Below are positions 1 through 7,032 of a stretch of DNA of 23,238 nt, one piece after another. The DNA is from an uncultured Treponema sp. (GTDB lineage Bacteria; Spirochaetota; Spirochaetia; Treponematales; Treponemataceae). The notes under the pieces are model-generated. The model worked only from the letters and a program-made list of their open reading frames with translations, was not told the DNA's origin and made no database searches. The position numbers were made by a program, and so were the translations under genes. The stretch spans positions 1 through 23,238 of the forward strand of contig CAJOPO010000113.1 in assembly GCA_905236315.1 (NCBI GenBank), given 5' to 3'. Every line of letters starts with the position of its first letter. The stretch's first letter is position 1.

Positions 1-2
1 CA

Positions 3-713
3 CTTGGCATTTACATAGTGATATGCTCAGGTCGCGCAGAAGACGCTATCTTACCCTATGTAAGACGCTTAAATATAGCAGGCACACAGGCTGGAAGATA
101 TATCATTGCAGTAAATGGTTGTTCTGTATTTGACTTACATACAAGGCAGCAGATTTACAAAAGAACAGTTTCTGCTGATATACTTTTGCACGCTAATGAA
201 GAAGCGGAAAAAATGGGGCTTAGAACCGAAGTATATTCCCCAGATATAATCTTTTATAGGGAAGAAACCAAGTGGACTAAACTTGATGTAGACCTCTGTG
301 GACTAAAAGGGCAAGCAGTACCTGACTATGAAGCATTTTTGCAAAAAGGCTTTGTTAAAATGCTAATACCTGGAGAGCCTGAAAAGCTACTTAAATTGCA
401 AGATATACTCAAAAAAGACTTTGGTGATAAAGCCGTTGTCTTTATAAGTAAGCCATACTTCTTAGAGGTTTTACCCCCTAATTGTGGCAAAGGAGAAGCT
501 ATCTCTTGGCTTTCAGAGCATATAGGGCTAGATAAAAACTCCACTATGGGCTTTGGAGACAGCATGAATGATGAAAGCATGATAAGGCTTTGCTCCTATG
601 GTGTTGCCATGCAAAATGGCTTGGATTACATAAAAGACATAGCCAACTTTGTAACCGAAAAAGATAATGATAATAGCGGAGTTGGAGATTTTATTCAAAA
701 ATATGTGTTATAG
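3..713 (+). CDS. Cof-type HAD family phosphatase, 5'-truncated
   Basis: This is the C-terminal 236 residues of a haloacid dehalogenase superfamily hydrolase of the Cof/YidA type, cytosolic enzymes that dephosphorylate small phosphorylated metabolites. The reading frame is open to the window edge (codons for LGIYIVICSGR at the left end), so a GTG at 18 is internal and the gene starts upstream. Visible motifs are HAD motif II (ICSGR), a GKGEAISWL segment carrying the lysine typical of motif III in Cof proteins, and motif IV (GFGDSMNDESM), which supplies Mg-binding acidic residues. The N-terminal DxD nucleophile motif lies outside the window. The gene ends 6 bp before the converging methyltransferase gene, with no terminator hairpin between them. 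The family call is firm; the substrate is unknown. Confidence 0.88.
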   Translation, partial: LGIYIVICSGRAEDAILPYVRRLNIAGTQAGRYIIAVNGCSVFDLHTRQQIYKRTVSADILLHANEEAEKMGLRTEVYSPDIIFYREETKWTKLDVDLCGLKGQAVPDYEAFLQKGFVKMLIPGEPEKLLKLQDILKKDFGDKAVVFISKPYFLEVLPPNCGKGEAISWLSEHIGLDKNSTMGFGDSMNDESMIRLCSYGVAMQNGLDYIKDIANFVTEKDNDNSGVGDFIQKYVL

Positions 714-719
714 AAAAGT

Positions 720-1964
720 CTAAACACTTTCGCTATCATTTTGCAGTAAATTATATAAACTTTGCTGCACTCCTAGTTCAGAAAGCAAAGACTTGCACAC
801 ATCATCATAAACACTTAAAGAGCACGCTTCTACACTGCGCTCTTTAAGTGTGCGGCACTCTTTAAGAGTGCTTTCTTTTTTTACCGCACGTATAAGCAGA
901 TTTTTAGGGGTTCCCTCCATATCAATAAATTCAAGCACTTGTACATTATATCCTGCTTGTTCTAAAAGCCTTGCTCTTATAGCATCTGTAACAAGGGCAG
1001 AGAACCTCTCTTTTATTATTCCATAGCGTTCTAATAACATAAAGGGATTGTCTTTTATATCCTTCTTTCCCAGTTGCAAGTTTATTTCATGCTGACAGCA
1101 GGGAACAGAAAGAATCGCCCTTGCATCAGATTTTATAGCATAATGCAGTGCATAATCAGTAGCAGTATCACAAGCGTGCAGGGTGATGATAATATCGCTA
1201 TTAATTTTATCGCCCTCGTTTTTTTCGTTATATGACGCTATATCTCCTACAAGGAAACTTAGATTCTTATATTCTAATTCTTTTGCAATAGCATTACATT
1301 TATCTATAACGTCTTGTTTTAAATCCAAACCTATTATACTAATGGGTAGCTTTTCTATCTCAGATAAATAATAATAAACTGCAAAGCTTAAATAAGATTT
1401 TCCGCAGCCAAAGTCTGTTATCTTTAAGGGGGCTTCTTTGCTAACAGGCTCTCCCTCTATAGAACGCAAATTTAGCACACTAGGCAAAATATCTTTTATA
1501 TATTCAAGGAAGCGATTTATCTGTCTAAATTTATCATATTTAGAAGAAACCACTTTGCCCTCTTTAGTTGTAACGCCAAGTTTTACTAAAAAAGGCACTT
1601 TAGAGCCTTCTTGAATAATATAGTTTTTTACTCTGTTATTCGCATTTGTTTGGCAAAGAGGCTTTGCCGTCATAGGATTTTTTTTGCGTAAAGTTTTTAT
1701 TTCTCCATGTCTATTAGCCATGATAGTTATTTCTTCTAGTTCCGTTTTTTCTACTACATTCTTAAAAGTTGTACCTGCGTGTTTTTGAATAAAGTCATCA
1801 AATTCTTCTGTAGTCATAAACTGTCTAAAAGCCTGCTTTTGGGTAAAAAAATCGCAAACGTATTTGTTATCGCTAAAGAGTTTTACACGGAGTTTTATAT
1901 AAGGTTTACCTAATATTTCTTCTATATTATTTACTGGCTTAGAAAAACTTGCAGATAAAATCAT
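720..1964 (-). CDS. SAM-dependent methyltransferase, Methyltransf_32-like
   Basis: A 414-residue class I S-adenosylmethionine methyltransferase. The SAM-binding motif I is DFGCGKS at about residues 184-190, followed by IIGLDLKQ (strand 2, acidic tip) and FLVGDIASY. A HACDTATD segment (263-270) and PCCQHE (288-293) resemble the Methyltransf_32 family, which includes eukaryotic RRNAD1/METTL25-type proteins. The roughly 180-residue N-terminal region is unassigned and could bind substrate, perhaps RNA, but this is inference. Residues about 363-385 are encoded by a stretch with 13-bp inverted repeats (811-851) and a 17-bp near-palindrome (855-871), giving two TLKE-type repeats near the C-terminus. 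The gene diverges from parA. A TATAAT box lies 6 bp before the ATG and no Shine-Dalgarno is visible, which supports this start and suggests a leaderless mRNA. Confidence 0.82.
   Translation of the reverse strand: MILSASFSKPVNNIEEILGKPYIKLRVKLFSDNKYVCDFFTQKQAFRQFMTTEEFDDFIQKHAGTTFKNVVEKTELEEITIMANRHGEIKTLRKKNPMTAKPLCQTNANNRVKNYIIQEGSKVPFLVKLGVTTKEGKVVSSKYDKFRQINRFLEYIKDILPSVLNLRSIEGEPVSKEAPLKITDFGCGKSYLSFAVYYYLSEIEKLPISIIGLDLKQDVIDKCNAIAKELEYKNLSFLVGDIASYNEKNEGDKINSDIIITLHACDTATDYALHYAIKSDARAILSVPCCQHEINLQLGKKDIKDNPFMLLERYGIIKERFSALVTDAIRARLLEQAGYNVQVLEFIDMEGTPKNLLIRAVKKESTLKECRTLKERSVEACSLSVYDDVCKSLLSELGVQQSLYNLLQNDSESV
811..871. repeat. Inverted repeats inside the methyltransferase coding sequence
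   Basis: ACACTTAAAGAGC (811-823) is perfectly inverted at 839-851, and a third related copy, 855-871, is itself an 8-bp stem with a single central base. All three share CTTTAAG/CTTAAAG. They lie in frame in the C-terminal part of the methyltransferase gene and encode a basic, repetitive linker. This looks like a small palindromic element tolerated inside a coding sequence, or a local duplication and inversion. Confidence 0.6.
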
Positions 1965-1970
1965 AGGGTC

Positions 1971-1999
1971 ATTATATAGTCCTCCCCTCTAAAAGTCTA
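1971..1999 (-). promoter_or_regulatory. Predicted promoter of the methyltransferase gene
   Basis: On the minus strand, TAGACT (1999-1994) is followed by a 17-bp spacer and TATAAT (1976-1971), then 6 nt to the ATG. Transcription would begin at or next to the start codon. The -35 hexamer lies partly within the first heptad of the repeat tract at 1995-2036. Confidence 0.5.
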
Positions 2000-2036
2000 C
2001 CTTCTACCATCTATTGTCTAACTTCTATCTTCTATC
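1995..2036. repeat. Heptanucleotide repeat tract A (6 units)
   Basis: Six consecutive 7-mers: GTCTACC, TTCTACC, ATCTATT, GTCTAAC, TTCTATC, TTCTATC. The TCTA core keeps a fixed 7-bp phase throughout. The same 7-mer family recurs at 11800-11855, 14975-15009 and 15219-15260. The tract directly abuts the 23-bp palindrome array. Confidence 0.8.
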
Positions 2037-2137
2037 CACGTTGCTACCTACGACATATACACGTCAGTCCCTATGACGTATACACGTCAGTATAACCAAC
2101 GTGTACACGTCGGTCCCTTCCCCCTTTATACGTTGGT
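2029..2137 (+). repeat. 23-bp palindromic repeat array, locus 1 (upstream of parA)
   Basis: 17-bp imperfect palindromes spaced exactly 23 bp apart start at 2052 (GACATATACACGTCAGT), 2075 (GACGTATACACGTCAGT) and 2098 (AACGTGTACACGTCGGT). Degenerate units in the same phase are at 2121 and, at the left edge, 2029. The core ACGTRTACACGT is self-complementary, and the 6-bp linkers are not conserved. The same array type recurs at 15026-15111 and 21186-21294, always in intergenic DNA. Confidence 0.85.
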
Positions 2138-2219
2138 ACGTGTTATATTAAACCCACCTGCAAGCGATTTTGAAAATCCACTGTTACCCACAAATTTTAT
2201 GTTTTTACATATTCGCTAC

Positions 2220-2248
2220 TATACTTCCATAAAAAAAAATGTTAAAAT
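2220..2248 (+). promoter_or_regulatory. Predicted parA operon promoter
   Basis: TAAAAT at 2243-2248 lies 9 nt before the parA ATG, the same distance and hexamer as at aspS. A weak -35 (TATACT, 2220-2225) sits 17 bp upstream. There is no Shine-Dalgarno before parA, so a leaderless or near-leaderless transcript is predicted. The -35 match is poor, so confidence is moderate. Confidence 0.4.
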
Positions 2249-2257
2249 TGATTTATT

Positions 2258-3013
2258 ATGGGAAAGGTATTTGCTTTTGTAAACCAAAAAGGCGGTGTAG
2301 GAAAAACTACTTCAGCTATAAATATAGGCGCATACATCGCACTGGCAGGCAAAAAAGTGCTTTTAGTAGATTTTGATAGTCAAGGAAATATGTCTAGTGG
2401 AGTAGGTGTAGATAAAAATAAGCCTACAGTCTACGAATTAATTAGCTCCATGACTACTCCTGAACAAGCGATAAAACATTCTGCGTTAGAAAATTTAGAC
2501 GTAATAAGTAGCGATATATCCTTATCAGCTGCGGCAATAGAACTAGTTGTTCAGAAAGACCGTGCTTTCTTCTTAAAAAACGCTCTTAAACCTATAAAAG
2601 ATTCTTATGACTATATATTTATAGATTGCCCCCCATCTTTAGGGCTTCTTACAATAAACGGACTTGCTGCAGCAGACGCAGCCCTAGTTCCTATGCAATG
2701 TGAATATTTTGCAATGGAAGGAATAACGCTTTTATTTAACACCGTAAAACAGGTGCAGGAAGAAATAAATAAAGAATTAAAAATAGGTGGCATATTCTTT
2801 ACAATGTATGATAGCCGCACAAAGCTAGCAAACGATGTAGTAAAACAAGTCATCAGTTACTTTGAAGATTACGTATTTAGAACAATTATACCTAGAAATA
2901 TAAAACTTTCAGAAGCACCTTCTTACGGAGAACCTATATGTTTATATGACCCGCATTGCTTAGGTGCAAAAAGTTATGAAAAACTAGCTGAAGAGGTAAT
3001 GAATCGTGGCTAA
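2258..3013 (+). CDS. parA: ParA/Soj family chromosome-partitioning ATPase
   Basis: A 251-residue ParA/Soj ATPase, close to the usual length for chromosomal ParA without an N-terminal DNA-binding domain. It begins with the deviant Walker A motif KGGVGKTTSAINIG (about residues 10-23), then VLLVDFDSQGN (Walker A' with the catalytic Asp) and YIFIDCPPSLGLLT (Walker B). ParA binds DNA non-specifically as an ATP dimer and moves ParB-bound origin regions. It is first in an operon with parB, a DUF4190-like gene, an HD hydrolase and an AraC-type gene. Its last codons overlap the parB start by 8 bp. The ATG has no Shine-Dalgarno and sits 9 nt after a TAAAAT box. No canonical parS site was found nearby. 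Confidence 0.95.
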   Translation: MGKVFAFVNQKGGVGKTTSAINIGAYIALAGKKVLLVDFDSQGNMSSGVGVDKNKPTVYELISSMTTPEQAIKHSALENLDVISSDISLSAAAIELVVQKDRAFFLKNALKPIKDSYDYIFIDCPPSLGLLTINGLAAADAALVPMQCEYFAMEGITLLFNTVKQVQEEINKELKIGGIFFTMYDSRTKLANDVVKQVISYFEDYVFRTIIPRNIKLSEAPSYGEPICLYDPHCLGAKSYEKLAEEVMNRG

Positions 3014-3995
3014 GCATACTGGGTTAGGCAGAGGCATGGCTGCTGTTTTTGAAATGCAAACGCCTCCTACAAATCAAGAAGAAACTAATCAGCAAGAAGA
3101 GAAGGAAGTTCAAGTCTTAAATAAAGAGCCTCCATCTAAAAGCTCTCCTAATCTACCAAAGGGCATATTCACTGACGAAAACGGAACTCTTTGGGTAGAC
3201 CCTAATCTATTAATACCCAACCCCAGACAGCCTAGACAATACTTTGACCAAGAAAAACTAGAAGAACTAACGGCTTCTGTAAAGCAAGAAGGTATTCTTT
3301 CTCCTATAATAATAGAAGACGCAAAAGAAGAAAAAGAGGGCTATTTTTATATAATAGCAGGGGAAAGAAGAACTAGAGCCGCTAGAGCAGCAGGGCTTTC
3401 TAAAGTACCTGTTCAGTTGCGTTCATATTCAGACAGCAGAAAGCTAGAAGTTGCATTAATAGAAAACATACAGCGCACAGACTTAAATCCTATAGAAGAA
3501 GCCCATGCATATTTTCAACTTATGGAATTAGAGGGCATATCGCAAGATGAAGTTGCTAAACGTGTTGGGAAAAGTCGTCCTGCGGTGGCTAATAGCATTA
3601 GACTATTAAAACTACCAGAAGAAATGCAAAATGCCCTAGCAGATGGAACAATTACTCAAGGTCATGCAAAGGCACTACTAGCTGTTATAAGCCCCGCTGA
3701 CCAAAAGATTCTATACGATAGGCTTATAAAAAACGGTCTTTCTGTAAGACAATGCGAAACACAGGCTCAAGAATTAAATAATGGTTCAAGGGCTGCAGAA
3801 AGCATTGAAACAAAAGAAAAAAATATTGATAAAAGAGACCCTAATTATATTGATTTAGAAAGGAAAATTAGAGATAGGCTTGGTACCAAAGTTACATTAA
3901 AAGGGAATTTTGATAAGGGTACCATAACTATAGACTATTTTATACGTGATGATTTAGACCGCATATTTAACATTATTGCAGGTAATGAGGAATAA
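3006..3995 (+). CDS. parB: ParB/Spo0J family CTP-dependent partition protein
   Basis: A 329-residue ParB with a GTG start that overlaps the end of parA; GAGGTA at 2993-2998 is its Shine-Dalgarno. The N-terminal GLGRGMAAVF resembles the ParA-stimulating segment of Spo0J. A low-complexity linker (about 20-55) leads to the CTP-binding clamp domain, with GERRTRAARA at 119-128 (the GERRxRA motif) and ENIQRTDLNPIEEA from 153. The helix-turn-helix that reads parS is at about 178-200 (ISQDEVAKRVGKSRPAVANS). The C-terminal dimerisation region is present. With ParA it should act in origin segregation. It ends 1 bp before the next gene, consistent with one transcript. Confidence 0.95.
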   Translation: MAKHTGLGRGMAAVFEMQTPPTNQEETNQQEEKEVQVLNKEPPSKSSPNLPKGIFTDENGTLWVDPNLLIPNPRQPRQYFDQEKLEELTASVKQEGILSPIIIEDAKEEKEGYFYIIAGERRTRAARAAGLSKVPVQLRSYSDSRKLEVALIENIQRTDLNPIEEAHAYFQLMELEGISQDEVAKRVGKSRPAVANSIRLLKLPEEMQNALADGTITQGHAKALLAVISPADQKILYDRLIKNGLSVRQCETQAQELNNGSRAAESIETKEKNIDKRDPNYIDLERKIRDRLGTKVTLKGNFDKGTITIDYFIRDDLDRIFNIIAGNEE

Positions 3996-3996
3996 A

Positions 3997-4461
3997 ATGG
4001 GTTTTGAACAAGAAGATTATGATATAAACAATGACCCATGGGGCGTAAATAATAAAGCAGACAATTTCTATGAAGAAAAAGTTTGGTCTGCTACAGACTT
4101 TGCACAAACAGATTGTAGAGATGTTATTCCCATAGGTCCTGTAAAAACGCATACAAGAAAGTCAAAGATAAATAGAGAGCAAGATATAAATACTGAATTT
4201 TCAACGGATAATAATGCAATAATTTCCTTTGTGCTAGGCATACTCTCTCTTACTTGTGGCTTTCATATATGTGCTATCATAAGTCTTGTTTTAGGCAGTT
4301 CATCTTTACAAAAAGGTAAGAATCCATTTGCACTGGCAGGAGTTATATGTAGTGGAGTAAGTCTTGCACTTCTTGCAATAGCTTTGTTTATTTTTTCTAC
4401 AATAATCGCTAATCTATCTAATTTTACAACAATATTGTCAGATATAATGAGTTCTTTTTAA
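3997..4461 (+). CDS. DUF4190-like small membrane protein
   Basis: A 154-residue protein with a soluble acidic, Asn-rich N-terminal half (about 1-70) and a C-terminal pair of hydrophobic segments (about 75-104 and 111-140). The pattern ISFVLGILSLTC... ISLVLGSSSLQKGKN... ALAGVICSGVSL is typical of the DUF4190 family, with glycine-rich transmembrane hairpins. I chose ATG 3997 because GAGGA (3987-3991) sits 5 nt upstream and the gene then begins 1 bp after the parB stop; ATG 3985 and TTG 3976 in the same frame overlap parB and lack good Shine-Dalgarno sites. The function is unknown. Cotranscription with parAB is inferred from spacing. Confidence 0.78.
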   Translation: MGFEQEDYDINNDPWGVNNKADNFYEEKVWSATDFAQTDCRDVIPIGPVKTHTRKSKINREQDINTEFSTDNNAIISFVLGILSLTCGFHICAIISLVLGSSSLQKGKNPFALAGVICSGVSLALLAIALFIFSTIIANLSNFTTILSDIMSSF

Positions 4462-4477
4462 ATATCTGTGGGTAATT

Positions 4478-5539
4478 ATGGGAAAAACCGAAAGCGCATT
4501 TAATATTCAAAAATACCATTCTATTCTTTGCAATGATTACCCAAGTTTTTTGGATGACTATATTGCCCTACCCATCTTGCAAAGATTAGATGGTGTAGGT
4601 CTTTTATGTGGAACAGACTGGACACCTCTTTTTAACAATCGCTTCTTTTATTCAAGGCTTGACCACTCCATTGGTGTCGCGCTAATTGTTTGGAATTTTA
4701 CAAAAGATAAAAAGCAAACTATCGCAGGCTTATTACACGACATTTCAACCCCCGCCTTTAGTCATGTTCTTGATTTTAGAAATGAAGACGCACTCACCCA
4801 AGAGAGCACAGAAAAACTAACCCCTCGTATGATAAATGAAGATGTTGAACTTACGGAAAGGCTATTTAAGGACGGCATTTATAAATACGAAGTGGATAAT
4901 TACCATAAATATCCCATTGCAGATAATTGTGTGCCAGGTCTTAGTGCTGATAGGCTTGAATATATGTATCCTAGTGGGGCTGCATTATGCGAGGAATGGA
5001 CTCTTCCAGAAATAGAAAAGAACTATAAGCAAATAACAGTGCTTACTAATGAAAAAAATCAAGAAGAATTAGGTTTTTCTACAGAAGAGGCTGCCGCTCT
5101 TTATGCAAAAAAGTTTTGCGCTGTAAGTATGCTTTTGCAAAAAAACGAAGATAAAGTTGCCATGCAACTAATGGCAGACGTTATTACAAGGGCTATAGAA
5201 TGTGGGCTTATGGCAGAAAATGAATTATATGCTATGGATGAATGGTATATAATAGAGTGCTTTGATAAGATGATTCAAAAAGACATAGACCCAGTTTTTA
5301 AACGCTTATATAAGACTTTTCGTAATATGAAACAGATTCGTAGGTCAGAAAACGCTATTAGAGGTGCCTACTGTGTAAACGTGGAAGTAAAACAACGCTA
5401 TGTAAATCCTCTAGTTGCTTGTAAAGATGGAAAAGCCCGCCGCATTTCTAGCATAAACCCAGAAATTGAACAGGTTATAAAAGATTTTCTTTCTTATAAA
5501 GATAGCAGTTTTGCCTGCGTGGACTGGCATGCCCTCTAA
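4478..5539 (+). CDS. HD domain-containing phosphohydrolase
   Basis: A 353-residue HD-superfamily protein. His63 in SRLDHSIGV, His87-Asp88 in AGLLHDIS (followed by TPAFSH) and Asp158 in GLSADRLEY fit the H...HD...D metal-binding set of HD phosphohydrolases, as in deoxyguanosinetriphosphatase-like and other SAMHD1-like proteins. The substrate, whether a dNTP, a cyclic nucleotide or something else, cannot be assigned. The gene begins 16 bp after the DUF4190-like gene with only a weak Shine-Dalgarno (TGTGGG), and its end overlaps the predicted start of the AraC-type gene by 11 bp, so it belongs to the parAB transcription unit. Confidence 0.82.
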   Translation: MGKTESAFNIQKYHSILCNDYPSFLDDYIALPILQRLDGVGLLCGTDWTPLFNNRFFYSRLDHSIGVALIVWNFTKDKKQTIAGLLHDISTPAFSHVLDFRNEDALTQESTEKLTPRMINEDVELTERLFKDGIYKYEVDNYHKYPIADNCVPGLSADRLEYMYPSGAALCEEWTLPEIEKNYKQITVLTNEKNQEELGFSTEEAAALYAKKFCAVSMLLQKNEDKVAMQLMADVITRAIECGLMAENELYAMDEWYIIECFDKMIQKDIDPVFKRLYKTFRNMKQIRRSENAIRGAYCVNVEVKQRYVNPLVACKDGKARRISSINPEIEQVIKDFLSYKDSSFACVDWHAL

Positions 5540-6221
5540 GCGCAAAATAATATTTATAGGCACATCATCTTCTCTATTACCCATATATGCACAATATTAT
5601 GATACAGAAGTAATATCTTCTGTACGTTTTTTAGATACTCTGCTTTTTAATTTTATACCAGATATGATAATCTTTGATTCTGTATATGATATAGAAATGC
5701 GCCCCATACGAAGAAACGAAAAACTCTCCTTTGTACCTGTGTTAATCCTAGCAGAAAACCTTAATGACTTAAACAATTTCTTAGAGCTGTCGCAAGTGCC
5801 TCGTGTTTTATTATGTAATACAGCAGTTGTACAAAATGAAAAAATAATAAGGCACATACAAGATGTTATAGAACGCAAGCAAAAAATACTTCCTGCAAGG
5901 ACTGGTAAAATTGTAAAGCAGTCCATATTATATATAAATAAAAATATTTCAGAGAAGATTACACGAGAAGCGATTGCGTCTTATTCAGGAGTAGCGGAGG
6001 ATTATTTAAGCCGTATATTTCATAAAGAAATGGGGCTTGCTTTATGGGATTATGTAAATGACTATCGCCTATGTGAAGCAAAAAATCTGCTTTTAGAAAC
6101 AGCGTTTAGCATAAAAGAAATAGCATATAAGGTAGGATTTGAAGACCCTGCATATTTTAATCGCCTTTTTACAAAGAGATTTAACCAAGCACCAGGAAAG
6201 TTCAGGGAACCAGAGGAGTAA
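5529..6221 (+). CDS. AraC family regulator with a receiver-like N-terminal domain
   Basis: A 230-residue regulator. The C-terminal 100 residues are an AraC/XylS DNA-binding domain: first helix-turn-helix at about 144-165 (ITREAIASYSGVAEDYLSRI), second at about 193-215 (FSIKEIAYKVGFEDPAYFNR), then the family signature FNQAPGKFRE. The first 115 residues have the alternating hydrophobic-strand pattern of a response-regulator receiver, with PDMIIFD placing Asp50 at a phosphoacceptor-like position. However, the paired N-terminal acidic residues and the usual KP lysine motif are not evident, so the receiver looks degenerate. ATG 5529 is preferred over TTG 5511. The overlap with the HD gene argues for translational coupling. 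Confidence 0.83.
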   Translation: MPSKRKIIFIGTSSSLLPIYAQYYDTEVISSVRFLDTLLFNFIPDMIIFDSVYDIEMRPIRRNEKLSFVPVLILAENLNDLNNFLELSQVPRVLLCNTAVVQNEKIIRHIQDVIERKQKILPARTGKIVKQSILYINKNISEKITREAIASYSGVAEDYLSRIFHKEMGLALWDYVNDYRLCEAKNLLLETAFSIKEIAYKVGFEDPAYFNRLFTKRFNQAPGKFREPEE

Positions 6222-6274
6222 AAAAGAGAATATCCACCTAAAAACTGAGTTCCATAGGAATTTCTAAACTTACC

Positions 6275-6303
6275 TTTACAAAAATAGCGGTACAGAGTAT
6301 ATT
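6275..6303 (+). promoter_or_regulatory. Predicted promoter of the TetR-family gene
   Basis: TTTACA (6275-6280), a 17-bp spacer and TATATT (6298-6303). The expected transcription start is at about 6310 and the ATG is at 6311. This argues for ATG 6311 over the in-frame TTG at 6302, which would overlap the -10 box, and predicts a leaderless mRNA. Confidence 0.6.
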
Positions 6304-6310
6304 GTCTAAT

Positions 6311-6973
6311 ATGAATAAGGGGATTTCTAGAGAAACTATTATACTGTCTTTTTTATATTCGGCGTTTTATAAATCTGCAGGTGAAACCAGTTTAAACGAT
6401 ATTGCCACACGCTTATCCATAAGGAAGCCATCTATTTATAATTATTTTGAAAGCAAAGAATCACTTGTAGAACATACAATAAACTATTGCTCTACATATA
6501 TGCAATCTTTAACGCTTATACCTTCAGAAATAACTACAGTAGCACAAAAATATCCTCTTTCTACGGTGTTTAAGGGCATTGTAAACCGCTATTATAAAAT
6601 GCATGATAAAAGTCCCTTGTTCCAAATATATACTTTTATGAAAACTCAAAAGTATTTTTCTTTAGTAATATCTCAAAATATAGAAGAGCATAATGAAAGG
6701 CTAACAAAAGAAGTGCTAGATATGCTAAAAACCCTAGATGCCTGTGGGAAAATACGGAAAGACTGTGTTTCAGAAAATATTGCACTGTTATTTTATTCCA
6801 TATTGATGGAACAGCTTGATGAATACCTTTTAGAGAGAAAGATGAACATTCTAAAAAATCCTACAGAAAGCGGGGGGCTATTTCCTTTACCAAATGCCTC
6901 TGTGGCATTAAAAAAAGCACATACTAAAATGGACGACTTTGCCTCCTTTCTTAGCCCCATATCCACTTTCTAA
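6311..6973 (+). CDS. TetR/AcrR family transcriptional regulator
   Basis: A 220-residue regulator with an N-terminal TetR-type DNA-binding domain at about 5-52 (RETIILSFLYSAFYKSAGE, then TSLNDIATRLSIRKPSIYNY and FESKESLVEH). This is the standard three-helix arrangement, with a Y-x-Y-F near the end of the recognition helix. The rest is helical and probably forms a ligand-binding dimer domain; the effector is unknown. An in-frame TTG at 6302 is disfavoured because it lies inside the predicted -10 box. The next gene on the same strand, a thioesterase, has its own predicted promoter and may be a regulatory target, which is inference from position only. Confidence 0.87.
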   Translation: MNKGISRETIILSFLYSAFYKSAGETSLNDIATRLSIRKPSIYNYFESKESLVEHTINYCSTYMQSLTLIPSEITTVAQKYPLSTVFKGIVNRYYKMHDKSPLFQIYTFMKTQKYFSLVISQNIEEHNERLTKEVLDMLKTLDACGKIRKDCVSENIALLFYSILMEQLDEYLLERKMNILKNPTESGGLFPLPNASVALKKAHTKMDDFASFLSPISTF

Positions 6974-6996
6974 AAGCATTGACCATTGCAAACCTC

Positions 6997-7025
6997 TTTT
7001 CATAACTAAGAAATATCATTAATAT
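6997..7025 (+). promoter_or_regulatory. Predicted promoter of the thioesterase gene
   Basis: TTTTCA (6997-7002), a 17-bp spacer and TAATAT (7020-7025), with the ATG 7 nt further on. No Shine-Dalgarno is visible. Transcription would start at the last base or two before the ATG. Confidence 0.45.
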
Positions 7026-7032
7026 ATGGTGT

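Noticed and set aside
2029..2257. Canonical parS sites near parAB.
   Set aside because: No TGTTNCACGTGNAACA-like 16-mer was found; the 23-bp units share only CACGT with it and are not equivalent.
2073..2282. A 69-codon + strand frame across the parA upstream region.
   Set aside because: It consists of the palindrome array plus the parA promoter and overlaps the parA start; no protein-like features.
6979..7007. Alternative thioesterase promoter using TTGACC at 6979.
   Set aside because: At 17-bp spacing the -10 would be ATAACT, poorer than TAATAT at 7020.
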